A stretch of DNA of 64,000 bases from Blasia pusilla (Eukaryota > Marchantiophyta > Marchantiopsida > Blasiales): the NCBI GenBank assembly GCA_050084515.1, contig CM114273.1, positions 18,290,001 through 18,354,000 on the forward strand. The letters run 5' to 3'. The translations under genes and the position numbers were made by a program. This document shows positions 11,342 to 22,182 of this stretch, piece by piece. The notes below the pieces were generated by a model, which made no database searches, was not told the origin of the DNA, and saw only the letters and a program-made list of their open reading frames with translations. Each line of letters starts with the position of its first letter. The first letter of the stretch is position 1.

Positions 11342-12545
11342 TTGAGGGGTATGGATGGTTTCCATGACTACACCTTGGAATTGCAAAGATTTTCCAAGAG
11401 AGTTTCAAAGGCATTTAATTGGGAGGTCGAGAGGTTAAGTAAATTTTGTGCCCAACAAGGTGTTCACCAAGAGAGAGTGTATATCGATCTCAAGACATAT
11501 AAGAATGAGAAGTTGAATGTTGTAGAGATAACTCTCATAGAAAAATTTAGTGTAGAGTTAAGAAATACTCAATGTCTTTTCAAGGGACGTAGGACTTCTA
11601 TGGGGAAGACAATGCTAGTTCCATGTGGAGTTACATAGATTTTTTATTAGAACGTAGTAGTAGGAGATGATCCTGAGGATATTGTGGGATGAGGTTTACA
11701 TGCAATTGTGTACCAATATAAAATAAAGGAAACCCTTGGCTTGAAAGAAGATATTTGCTATTGCAATAAGGTTTTTAAGGAATGATCTCAATTATTTTCA
11801 AGAAAATGGCGCAATGATGCGTGAGGAGATGTTTATGACTATTTTACATTGAGGTTTTGTTCACATGGTGGGAAGGTTGATTGAGGATCCACCGCGTTGC
11901 ATCTATCCATATTGGAATGGTGGGCACCTTGAAAATTAGCTGTGAGCATGCCATACCTTGAAGAATGGCGGAGCTAGTTTAGGAGAGTTGGAAAAGATCA
12001 GATGCCTTACAATGGCATCTAATGTTGTCCAACTTGTGGTTGCCCTTTTTGGTACTATGGAGACTATCCACAAGCTTGGGGTTCTCCATACCAATCTTCA
12101 TGCTAGGAATATTTTCATCCATTTTGAATCCAACAAAAATCTAGACATCGGGGTTGGAGATTGGGGAAATGCTTTGTGGGATGATGATTGCTTAGAGTCA
12201 CCTCATAGATGGTGGCAACATGAACAAAAAATTCATGTTGGGCACATAGCACCGGAATTGAAAGTAGGGCCTAAAAATCTTCCTTTTAGCATAGCCACTG
12301 AAATCTATGCCCTAGGAATGATTGTGAAAAATTTAAACTATGTGACATACAACCTCGTTGTCAGGTATGCCCACGCGAATGTGAGATTTACTTATTTGGA
12401 AAGGATTCAAAAGTGGGCATTAGCTCCAAGTCCCTCTGATCATAGAAGCTTAGAGTTTCTTATTGCATATATCAGAGCAAATGCAAAAATATTGGGAGTA
12501 AACGATGCAAATTTGGGATTAATGCCACTAACCACGATAATGTGA
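11342..12545 (+). pseudogene. Kinase-like protein with DWG in place of DFG, decayed
   Basis: The N-terminal 98-codon ORF (11,342-11,638) is charged and unrecognised. After several stops the reading continues to a 195-codon ORF (11,958-12,545) with the C-lobe layout of an eukaryotic protein kinase. LGVLHTNLHARNIFI corresponds to the HRD catalytic loop, with Asn in place of the usual Asp and with N kept. VGDWGNA is in the DFG position, GHIAPEL resembles the APE motif, and FSIATEIYALGMIV matches the D-x-W-S-x-G helix, with Glu and Ala substitutions. No glycine loop or catalytic Lys is evident. Stops between the parts (for example near 11,692 and 11,786) show that this copy is broken. The ancestor may already have been a pseudokinase. 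It is followed by further ORFs on the same strand. Confidence 0.65.
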
Positions 12546-12726
12546 TTGTAGATCCGTTTGAGGATTGTATATTTTTTCATGAAAAATGGAAGACTTCATT
12601 GAAAAAGTTTAATATGTGACTATGAATGTTTGTGAATGATTAAGCTAAGTTGATCCATGGATGTATTTTGTGTCATCATATCATTATTATTGGAATCTTT
12701 TCTAAACCACCCTTTCCTTCTGGATT

Positions 12727-13203
12727 TTGATAAAAGACAAGATGCAGTTGCCACCTCATGAAGATTGTAGTCCTCATGAAAAAGAGGGTGATGAAAGAAG
12801 GGAAGAACAATCGACAAAAACGTATGTGAACAAGAAGACGGTCTCAGAATTCGTCACGGAAGATGAATTGAAGGCGCACTTGGATAACGCCCTTAATCCA
12901 CAAGTTCTGGAAGCAGAGTTGAAGAAGTTGCCGCTCAAGTGGCCAGAGTGTGCGATTGAAGAATTTGCAAGGAAAGTGAAAGAAAAGGAATGGAATAAGG
13001 ACTGGGTATTATTCAATGGCCTTCCAAATTATCAGGATCTCCCCAAGAAGAAGAGGAAGTTAGTGAGCAAGGTATTTGTCAAAGTCAAAGTCACGGAGTT
13101 GATGAAGGATATGGAGGTTCATTATGGTCATATGGAGGACATGTCTTGGAGAAGAGATAAGAGACCCAGAGTCGAAGATAGTATAACCCCGCCACCATTG
13201 TGA
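12727..13203 (+). CDS. Unrecognised charged ORF next to the kinase-like gene
   Basis: A 158-codon open frame, rich in Lys and Glu, with a predicted helical character. It includes ELKAHLDNALNPQVLEAELK and a basic cluster PKKKRKLVSK (around residues 107-116) that closely matches the classical SV40-type monopartite nuclear localisation signal. It also has an acidic N-terminus and a tail with RDKRPRVED. No enzyme motif is seen. It is the only long intact frame in the 11.3-15.0 kb unit and starts about 180 bases after the kinase-like ORF, so it may be the next gene of the same element. The ATG at 12,742 is the first in-frame methionine well inside the ORF. Function unknown. Confidence 0.5.
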   Translation: MIKDKMQLPPHEDCSPHEKEGDERREEQSTKTYVNKKTVSEFVTEDELKAHLDNALNPQVLEAELKKLPLKWPECAIEEFARKVKEKEWNKDWVLFNGLPNYQDLPKKKRKLVSKVFVKVKVTELMKDMEVHYGHMEDMSWRRDKRPRVEDSITPPPL

Positions 13204-13215
13204 AAATGACCAAAA

Positions 13216-13539
13216 ATGGGATCTTCTTCACCACTAGCTTCATTACGCCAATATCGGCAAGGTGGATTGTCAATTGCAAGAAGCCTTAGAGGCATACTAT
13301 CTTCCTTGAATGGACCTAGAAAAAAATTTCCGACCAAATAAGAGATACATGACAAGAGTGAAGATGAAGAGCAACTTGAGATGATAGTGGAGGATTTTGA
13401 GGATAGACGAGATGTTTTGAATGACCTCAATGTTGGTCGTAATATGAGCTTTGATGGGCCCGGAGAGAGTTTTGATCGTCCTGTAGGTAGCGGCACTGTT
13501 CCCAAAACCTCTCATGGGAAGAGTGCTCCAAAAAAATAG
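13216..13539 (+). pseudogene. Acidic ORF fragment with one internal stop
   Basis: From the ATG at 13,216 a frame runs through SSPLASLRQYRQGGLSIARS to a TAA near 13,340. It then resumes in the same frame with an acidic stretch (EDEEQLEMIVEDFEDRRD) and a Gly/Ser/Pro-rich end, closing at TAG 13,537-13,539. Consistent codon-level sense on both sides of the stop indicates a once-continuous coding sequence. It begins 13 bases after the previous ORF ends. No domain is recognised. Confidence 0.45.
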
Positions 13540-13589
13540 CAAGATTATCTCTTGTCTATCACACTTGGAGAGTTTAATAAAAACTTCTC

Positions 13590-13890
13590 AGCGCACAGTT
13601 GATTTAAAAGCATAATTCAACGTTTTGAAGGAGAAACACCAATAGTTGTCTGAAGAGCATGATAGACTTAAAAGAGAGATGGAAAGGATCATGAATGAAT
13701 CAATTTCTAGAGATGATCTCCATAGAAAACAAAGAGCTATAATGGTTGACCACACATAGCAGTGGAAGAGAGCATATGAATCCATCATGGCAAGACGAAA
13801 GCAAGAAATGGATGAATTGCTTCCATGGAGAGCAAGAGGCAACGTGGGAGAACTCACCCCTGAGAAAACTTACTTGAGAGTCATCTTGTG
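13590..13890 (+). pseudogene. Coiled-coil ORF fragment with several stops
   Basis: One frame reads as a clear heptad-rich coiled coil (LSEEHDRLKREMERIMNES, then DLHRKQRAIM and MARRKQEMDELLPW) but is interrupted by stops. Two of these fall in CAA/CAG-like contexts (TAG at about 13,649 and 13,757). The segment continues the sense of the preceding fragments and ends in GELTPEKTYLRVIL before a stop. Function unknown. Confidence 0.5.
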
Positions 13891-13920
13891 AAGGAGGTTG
13901 ATATGATCTAATTTCAACCT

Positions 13921-14155
13921 ATCGAGTTGTTGTGGCTTCTTGCTCTACGCGCAAGATGGGACAATGTTGTGGATCCAAATGTTGCCAACTATGTTTCTTT
14001 GATGTTGGCCCCAACACCTTTGATTCCAAGCAGACAGGAGCAAGATGTGCTTGATTGGATGAAGGCAATCATAGTAGTTGAAGGAGGGGCCCTCATGCCA
14101 AAAAACTGGCCCAAATACATGATCTGCTTCAACACCATTGTCTCCGGAGGTTGAT
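13921..14155 (+). pseudogene. Unrecognised coding-like fragment
   Basis: A 75-codon ORF (from 13,927) has a helical, Trp-rich sequence (LWLLALRARWDNVVDPNV, then DVLDWMKAIIVVEGGALMPKNWP). It follows the coiled-coil fragment by about 30 bases. Amino-acid composition looks like real protein, and the same frame extends slightly upstream. No family is recognised; it is probably another part of the kinase-containing unit. Confidence 0.4.
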
Positions 14156-14460
14156 ACATGAGAGTCACATGTAAATCTTGTTATTAGCATCCATTTTGTT
14201 TTCAAAAGGCCATGTTACTATCTCACAAGTGTCCAACTTGTAGACAAGCTTGGTGAGGAAGACTTTATCAACTTTTTGGCATATATTTTCATACTCTTGA
14301 TAGTAATGCACCACCTATGTATCGCAAGCAAACCCAAGAGCAAGAAAATTTGACTTTTAGTTTGGGACATCGTAGCCCCCGATCCAATTACAACCCTTAA
14401 GTGAACGTAGATGGGGTGGTTTGCGTAGAAATCCCACGTCAGCAAAGGATTGATTGAGCT

Positions 14461-14979
14461 ATGCGAGCGTGGCTGGTATGCTTTATTAACATTTACGATC
14501 GAGGAGACCTTATTCACAAAACTTCCATAGATCTCCAAAATCGAGATGTAGAAAACTTCTTCTTTGTTCAGGGGTTGAATCCACAAGAAGTTCGGGATGC
14601 CCTCAACACAACTCGACAACTTATGCTAAACCATCATCAAACTCCATTAGTAGATGACCTTGTCTTGAGGATACTTTAATTGATCTTGCCATCTTTCTTA
14701 TGGCAAGATATTCCTCAAAGGATGGAAGGGGGATATCCTCGAACATACCAATACCCTCGTTCAATTCAGGAGGAACTCTTTGGATTCTTCAAGAGAGATT
14801 GGGAGATGTTTCCAACAGAGCCAACACAAGAAACAAATGATGGTGAAGTCGATGTTGTGTTGGAGAGGACCATTCCTCGTGGAGGGCAGACACGCATGAC
14901 TAGGGCTAGGAGAAGACAAGGAAGAGTTGATGAGATGTCTAGACCAGTATTACATATATTTGATGATGAATCAAATTAG
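14461..14979 (+). pseudogene. Terminal ORF fragments of the kinase-containing unit
   Basis: Two adjacent open frames, 72 and 99 codons, run in the same frame and are separated by a single TAA near 14,677. The second ends with a basic segment (TRARRRQGRVDEM) and an acidic tail. Alternative frames over 14,450-14,620 also give sensible peptides, so at least one frameshift is present. No domain is recognised. AT-rich non-coding sequence follows, so this is taken as the end of the unit. Confidence 0.4.
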
Positions 14980-15359
14980 ATAGAATGAGTTCATATTTAT
15001 ATCTTTTTGATATACATAATTATGAGGTTCCTCCCAATCCAAATGTTTTATGGGATACCTCTCATTTTTTGAAAAAAATATTTCAAAATATTTCACTTAG
15101 ATAACTTATGAATGTGAGCCAGTTATGAATGTTGTCCATGAAGTGAGATCATGAAATGGATCAAAGTTTTCTCTAGGTTTAGAATTCCTTGGGTAAGATG
15201 GAAGGTACGATGATTGAAAGGTTTATTTGATATAAAATTAATTATTGTATTTATTATATTATTATTATTTTGCATATTTTAGAACATTTTTTACTTCTAC
15301 TTGATAAGAAGATTACGTTGAGAGCATCATACAAAAAAATATGTTGTTGTACCTATTTT

Positions 15360-15425
<66 letters not shown>

Positions 15426-18400
15426 CATAGAATTCTTACCTCAAATCAAGCTTGAGCATCCAACACTTACCAACAAGACAATGTCTTCTTGCAATTTTAT
15501 CTTTATTATGGTCCTCTAATTTCCTAGATAAAACTCACAAGTCAAGAATGAGTCCAAATGAGAAATGAGAGTCCAAGGATCAAAGTCCAATTGGTTTTAT
15601 CTAAAGAGTTCTTTATAGCTACCCATCTAACTCTCTTGCACTCCACAATTCGTGCTTATAATCTCCTTCACTTCTATACCCACATCTCTTGCTCGTGATC
15701 ACCTTCAAATTATTTATACATAACTCACTCTCTTCTTTCAGCTTCATATTAATCTATGATCTCTTTGGATCTCCCGCTCTCTTGAGAATGCTCACTCCCG
15801 TTCTACCTATACGATTTTCTTCCTTGCTTGCTTAATATTCTAAAGGTGGATTTCAACCCTGACTAATGGCAACACATCTCCAACAAAGAGGATATTTTTT
15901 GTAATATTAGTAGCGTATAAGAGTAGGTAGACCTTTTTAAGTCCTAAATGCATAAATCTAAATTTACCTCATCAATGTTATATTACCACCACATCACCAT
16001 GCTAGATATTCCACATATCTTAGCTAGGTTTTGTCATTAATGAATTTTTACTACCATAATCAAATGTCATGAGATAGCAAACTCATGGAAATTTTGGTCT
16101 TCTATTCTATATGGAAGAAAATTAATCATCATTGCTTATAAATATACATAATGTATAATAAGTAGACGGTTGTCTTGTTTGCTTTTCATACCATCCTAAT
16201 GATGCAAATTAAGCTTTCTCAACTATTTCTTGTCATTTTTCTTTACAATATTTATATGTATTTTTTGCCTCAAGGATATATGATTAACGATTTGAGGATG
16301 ATGAAGGCTGATGGAGTATCCTCATCTTTTGAAATGCAAGGCTTTGACATATTACAGGAGGAATGATCAAGTTTGCGTCGTAAATTCTCTTGAAATTTGA
16401 AGGAGACATATGAACTAAGTTTAGAAATGATATAGATGGGATGAGATTATCATATTTAACTTCATAAATGATACTGACTATCGTTTTCTAGAATTAGATT
16501 TTCCATTAAAAATTCCTTCTCCACTATCTTTTTGAAATATCCATAGGTTTATTTCTAGAAGGAATCTACATGTCACAAAAGTGGTTGTATCCAAAAATGA
16601 AAACAAATTTCACTTGAGAAATCTGCAAATATTTTTTTTCATCAAATGGTTCGATCTTTGTACCATATATAGTCTCAATAATTTTGGATTTTTGGATATG
16701 ATGTATTCTTCATTGAAAATCAGGAAGGTTTTTTGAAGATCATATTTGTTTATACAAGAGGCTATATATCCCCCAAAAGTCTACCTTGCATAGACAAAAT
16801 ACTCAATCAAAAAATTTCCATTTTGTAATAGTTATAGAATTCAAATAGCCGCTCCGTTCTTTGATGATTAGTTAAACCTCTTCCATTTTCCCAATTTGAG
16901 AATCAATCCTTTAAAACCATGATTTGCTAGTGCTTTAATTGATCATTCTTGGTTCTTTGAAGCAAACCCTGATGAGTTGATGGAACCTTTATTGGGTAAG
17001 TTAATCCTTAGGTTAATTTTAGCTTTGATGGTCTTAGAGATGATCAGTCAAAGCTCTCCTCCTCTTCAGATATGCATTAATTTATCACTTTTCAAACCAG
17101 GAGCCAAAGAAGTGATCAATCGACAAGCTCCCCTCGTGAGTGACTTTGCATTGATCTATGACTTTTCAGACTCTTAGTATATATGGAAAGTGATTGGTCC
17201 CTATGATTAGGAAGTTCTATACTCCTGGTGTGGAGGTTACATCATCCGATAATTTTTCATATTGAGAGCTTAATTTTCCGGTCGATGATTGCCTCATTGA
17301 TATGAGTCAATTAAAAAAATTACAGTCATCTGATATTGACAATAATTGAGTTAGGCTAACCAACTTAAACCAAGGTTGGTTCATTTTAAAGTTTGTTAAT
17401 GTTTCAATCGACTACGGTCATAAGATTTATCTTTGGGATAACCATATTTTGTTGAACTTAACCATAGTTAAACTATTTAAGCCAAGGTTAGATTTCATGC
17501 TCATTTCTGTAGAGCTAAGGTTTTTTTCTTCACCTAGGAATTCTCTTGTTGGAATGTGCATTGAGTGATAAATTTTTGGTTTTAAATTTTTTGTGCCATA
17601 TTTTCAAAAGGTCTTTTAGTCAAATACTTAAATTTTTTTTGGACAAATAATTTTATATCTATCATTTTGTTGCATGTTTCCACTTTTAACCTTTTTTGGA
17701 GAAAATTTCTATTTTGATCTGTCCTCTTCTACTGGGATTTTTATTTTTTTTTTCCAAATGACGGGGTTGGCTTGATCCCATGCCTTGTGTGCACTTTAGC
17801 ATCTCGTGGTTTTGGAGATATAATCACATATGGCTTCTCTTTGAAGGATGAATAATGCGTTTGCCATCAATACCCTTTCTTTAAGGATGGTGAGATCAAT
17901 GTACTAAGAAAACAAGAATGCAAACTTGAGAGTTGATGAACCCACATGTAAGCGACTTGCATCACATACTCTTTTCCCACAACTCATAATCTAGAGTCTT
18001 ATACCATGACTAAATGACCTCTATATTGATTGAATTGTTGATCAATCAACAAAGATGCACAAACACCTCTTGAAGACTCTTCCGCAAAACTTTGACTTGT
18101 CAATCCTCACCCTTGGAAGTTCCTCCCCAACTCTCAAAAGCTTAGACCTAAACCAACCGGTTCAACATGGATAGTAATTGGATGGGCACTCTAGTCACAC
18201 TTAAATAAAAAATTTCTCCAAGATTCTCCTTTGTGCCTATATTGGATTCCCCTGTAGCTCTTTATGTAGTCATCATATCATACATCAATCCCACATATGC
18301 CACCCTTTAAGAGGGAAAATTCCTAGAGACCAAAACTAGAGATAGTCGTCTAGGGAAGGGCCCTTCAAATGTTGAAAATGTCCCTTCCTTACCATAAAAT

Positions 18401-19055
18401 GCTCAAATCTCTCTTGGTTATGTATACTCTCTATGTAGCACCAATTATCCAACTCCTCCATAAAAATCACCCAGCTTGGTGGGGTCTCATAAGAGGAAGG
18501 TTATTCTAAATATGTATTATCCTTGAGCCTCATAGGCCCAAGTCACATTACAAACTACAAAGGCATCTAAAGTGTCATAACACACACAAGAAATGACAAA
18601 CCCTCAAAGAGTGTCACTCAATGCATAAGAGAGGTGACCTAAAAACACAAGTCATCTCTAAGATCGAAAGTTTACAAAGGAACTACAAAGGACACACATA
18701 AAATAGGCCTCGAACGTACCTCGCTTATCTCCCAAAAATCTTCACAGTTGAAGCGTATTAAATAGGGAGGGATGTTTCTTGTGATCTATGACTAGAAAGA
18801 ATGGAAGGTGATCGATCACACACTAGGTAGACAATTGAGAGATTCCACGACTATGACGCGATTCAAAAAGTGGAATACTCTATGCATCTCACCCACATGA
18901 CCATAACCACCACCTTTTTTTAATCGTGTCGTCACACGATGGCCTAGTGGTTGTATGATGTTAAAGGGTTTCCCATTGTCTATTCTCGCCACAAGGTATG
19001 GAGTATTGCGCGCCTTGGCAAACTCATATAACTCATTCCTTAGCGGTTATTGGAA
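14980..19055. other. Non-genic AT-rich stretch
   Basis: No ORF longer than about 70 codons and no protein motif is visible. The stretch contains one long AG microsatellite, annotated separately. Confidence 0.5.
15361..15423. repeat. (AG)n microsatellite, about 31 units
   Basis: Uninterrupted AG dinucleotides over 63 bases, in AT-rich intergenic sequence. Confidence 0.95.
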
Positions 19056-19233
19056 AAAGAACCAACACTCGTACCCTACCACATCACCGATTAAAATTTT
19101 TAATACATGAAGATCTTTTACTGGTGCATCCATTCTTTTCGATGAAAGAACCAACACTCGTGCCCTACCACCTAACCGATTAAAATTTTTGATACAGGAA
19201 GATCTTGTACTAGTGCATCCATTCTTCCCGAGA
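19056..19233. repeat. Tandem duplication, 89-bp period
   Basis: The segment beginning AAAGAACCAACACTCG near 19,056 is repeated from about 19,145 with few differences. Both copies share ACCGATTAAAATTTTT, GAAGATCTT and GTGCATCCATTCTT blocks in the same order. No coding function is apparent. Confidence 0.8.
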
Positions 19234-20462
19234 CACCCGACCATTTTAAGGTGACACGAAATTCGTAATGATAGATACTAGTATTATATTAATATACGGA
19301 TCCTTGCAAGAAACCCTTCCCAACGTCACATACGAACACTCCGATATTCTAGTTCTAATGTTCATAAAAGAAGAGAAATATTTGAAGAACCCTTTGAGAA
19401 AAGAAAGGTAGCTGAGCAGGTGAGCATAGCTGAAAACTCCATCGTCGTTGCGTTCGAGAAATCTGTCGGAAGCACGAGTGAAATGAACGGAGCGGAACGG
19501 GACACCGACAAAGGCAGAGTAGTAGCGGTCGGTTCCGCCGTCGCGGATTCTCTCAGGAAGCAGACGGAAGCTTGACGGTGTCGGCGGTACCGCTTCACCC
19601 CCGTGAGATCGCTTGTCGACTTACTCGCTCACTCGACCGAGTCGCGCCCGGCGCGCCTGCTCTGCATGCAGAATTGCGGAATCGGATAGACGGCGGTGGG
19701 CGTGCCTCGAGACGCGAGCTGGACGGATGAGATGAGAAATTCTCAAAGGCGAGGGCGATGCGCGCGGCTGATTGGTGAGCACCAGAAACGCTGATAGCGG
19801 ATCTGTTGCGATATGGACCATGGGGCGCTCCGTCTCGACGACTTACGTCGCGCCAGACTCCCGTCTGCGGAGATTCTCAAGAGGGGCGCGCTGTCAGTGC
19901 CAGCGCCTTTAGGATTTGACTTTTTCGCCGCGGCTGTCGTCGATCCCAGCCAGCCGGTCACGGGATCTGGTTGGGGACGAGTAATTGACTTTGACTGTGG
20001 TTGGTGAAGCACCGCATGCAGTGAGTCAGTTACACGCTTCTTCTTTTTTCACCGTGCGCGACCCCTGCCCGCCGCGCTCCCGAGTTCCCCCCGCCCGTCC
20101 CCGGGAGCCGGGGGTGACCGCGTCCGCTAACTGTCCTGGTCGCGACCTTTCAACCCCGGTAACTGTGCGCATCGTTTCGGGCTTCCGTCACGTCTTACCT
20201 GCTTGCCCGCCTGCTAGTCGCGACCGCCCGAACTTGCCGTTCTCGGATGTTCGGGGATACGTCAGGCCGGCTCGGGCTGGCCGTGGACGCAGGACGGGTG
20301 ACGAAACGATAACGCTCGGACGGATGCCGGAATGCGAGAGGGACCGGGCGGAGCAGCTGATTCGTTGGCGGATGGCGCCGTCGCAGGACCGCTCTCGTCG
20401 CACTCGCGGCCGTGCTTACTGTAAAGACATGGGGACGTGTGAGCGAATCTCAACCGAACGTG

Positions 20463-20480
20463 ATGGATGGATGGATGGAT
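20463..20480. repeat. (ATGG)n short microsatellite
   Basis: Four and a half ATGG units. Confidence 0.85.
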
Positions 20481-21244
20481 TGAGAGAGAACGAGAAAGAA
20501 AGAACATTGTGGGATAGTGGTGGACAGAGTCATAACACGATTGATCGATCGGGGGAGTCAGTAGATGAGGCAGCAATGACTGGAGTTGGATGCGAGGGCT
20601 CTAGCAAACCCGCAGCCCCTCGCGATAGAGCCCAGACTCGGAGGTAGCAGTGAAAGCGATCGGCGAAAAGTAGAGCGCACGTGAGAGACCGATGAAAGCT
20701 CGATCAGAATCAGAAGCACAACTTCATCGTATTCCGCAGGCCTTCGCCGAGCAACGAACAAACAACAAACAAACAGACGCCGAGATTTGAAATCTGCCGC
20801 GCGGCCCAGTCCCGCATAACTGACCCGCAGACAAGCTCCAGTGCACGACGGGGAGATTCGCTAGAGGTTAGGATGATTGCAAGTACGGTTGTTGTTTGCT
20901 TCCTGCTTTCGGAGGCCTCAGGGCGAGATCGTGAGTACGTGTCCACGGACAGGCGAGAGAACGCATGATGCGCACCTCCCGATGAGTGCGCGTGCCGTCC
21001 CTCCGACTGCTTCGCCGAATCGCCATCGAGGCGGACGATAGAACCAATGTCAACGCCGACACTTTCATTATCGCTCTTTTAACTTATGACAACAATAATG
21101 GTAAAAGCGTTCCACGACAGCTCGTAGAACTTACACTCGACCTGTTGCTGCGTTTCCGTCGGGGCCAAATGTCGTTCGACCCTTGGTCTTCCGTGGATAG
21201 AGCCGCAACAGACTGCGAACCACTAGAGTATTCTAAACATGCCA

Positions 21245-21276
21245 GCCATCCAGCCATCCATCCATCCATCCATCCA
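21245..21276. repeat. (ATCC)n short microsatellite
   Basis: Seven or so CCAT/ATCC units, the complementary motif to the ATGG repeat 780 bases upstream, so the two could pair as an inverted repeat. Confidence 0.85.
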
Positions 21277-21921
21277 ACCAAATCCAAAGATTGCTGCACG
21301 TTAGAAAATTGACCGACAGTCCCTGTGGAACTTGAATCTGTGTGCGACGAGCACTTTGAGTTTACAGCGCGAGGAACGACGACCTTCTACGTGTCCGCTA
21401 TGTGTTGTGTTCAAGGCGGCAAGCGCGAGGAAATTCATGACGCAAGTGATCGGGTACGCTAGTGAGTGGTAGATACACAGGACCGTAATAATCGTTCGAG
21501 CGAATTACTTTCTATCTACGAGACTGAGTCTGCACATAGTATGTACACGGGCATCTCCTCTGGCTCCGAATCGTTGTCAAGCCCGCTTGACTCGGCTCTG
21601 CCTGGCCTTTCAGAACCAGAAAAAGAAGAACTGTCCGTGGAAATTATTGTCCCTAACATGCCTGGATAGTTCACGGGAGCTGGCTTGATCCGCTCCGTAC
21701 AACTCGTGACTCTTACGCTGTGTTCAACGGCAGCTGTGACATTTACCGAGCTCGTGCTTGAACGAGTAAATTTCACCCTCTTCTGGCTTCGACTGGATTG
21801 CGTCTTGAGCAATCAAGCACAGCTGCACAACTGAACATGTCACTCCGGCGGTTCCATATGATGAATCCTTCCCTCCACTCGCTTCGATATATCCCCGTTA
21901 TTTGGGAGGCTGATGGTGATG

Positions 21922-21967
21922 TCCTTCCTTCCTTCCTTCCTTCCTTCCTTCCTTCCTTCCTTCCTTT
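21922..21967. repeat. (CCTT)n microsatellite, about 11 units
   Basis: TCCT tetranucleotides repeated without interruption for about 46 bases. Confidence 0.95.
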
Positions 21968-22182
21968 CGCTCGATCGAACTCCCGTATCGTTTGGAATCC
22001 GAAACACAAAAAGAAGCCAAAGCTTTGCGTGTCGTCAAGTTCACGTCACGTCAACATACTGTCAAACAGCGGAGTGGAACAGAACTGAATCGGATTCATG
22101 CACGAACGACCAGCTGCTCTTGGAGTAAGAAAGAGAGCGACTAGTGATCTCGAGGACGATTAATCAAACACGCGTCTGCGTC

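Larger units (their letters stand above)
19234..22182. other. GC-rich non-genic stretch downstream of the BAHD gene
   Basis: From about 19,400 to 20,700 the base composition is strongly GC-rich, and many overlapping ORFs arise in both strands, the longest a 220-codon plus-strand frame at 19,985-20,647. Its sequence is Arg/Pro-rich without domains and contains a translated ATGG repeat, so I treat it as chance. The stretch also holds ATGG, ATCC and CCTT microsatellites. Part near 22,000 may be the 3' UTR of the BAHD gene. Confidence 0.45.

Noticed and set aside
19985-20647. 220-codon plus-strand ORF
   Set aside because: Lies in GC-rich DNA where stops are rare, is Arg/Pro-rich, translates a microsatellite and has no domain.
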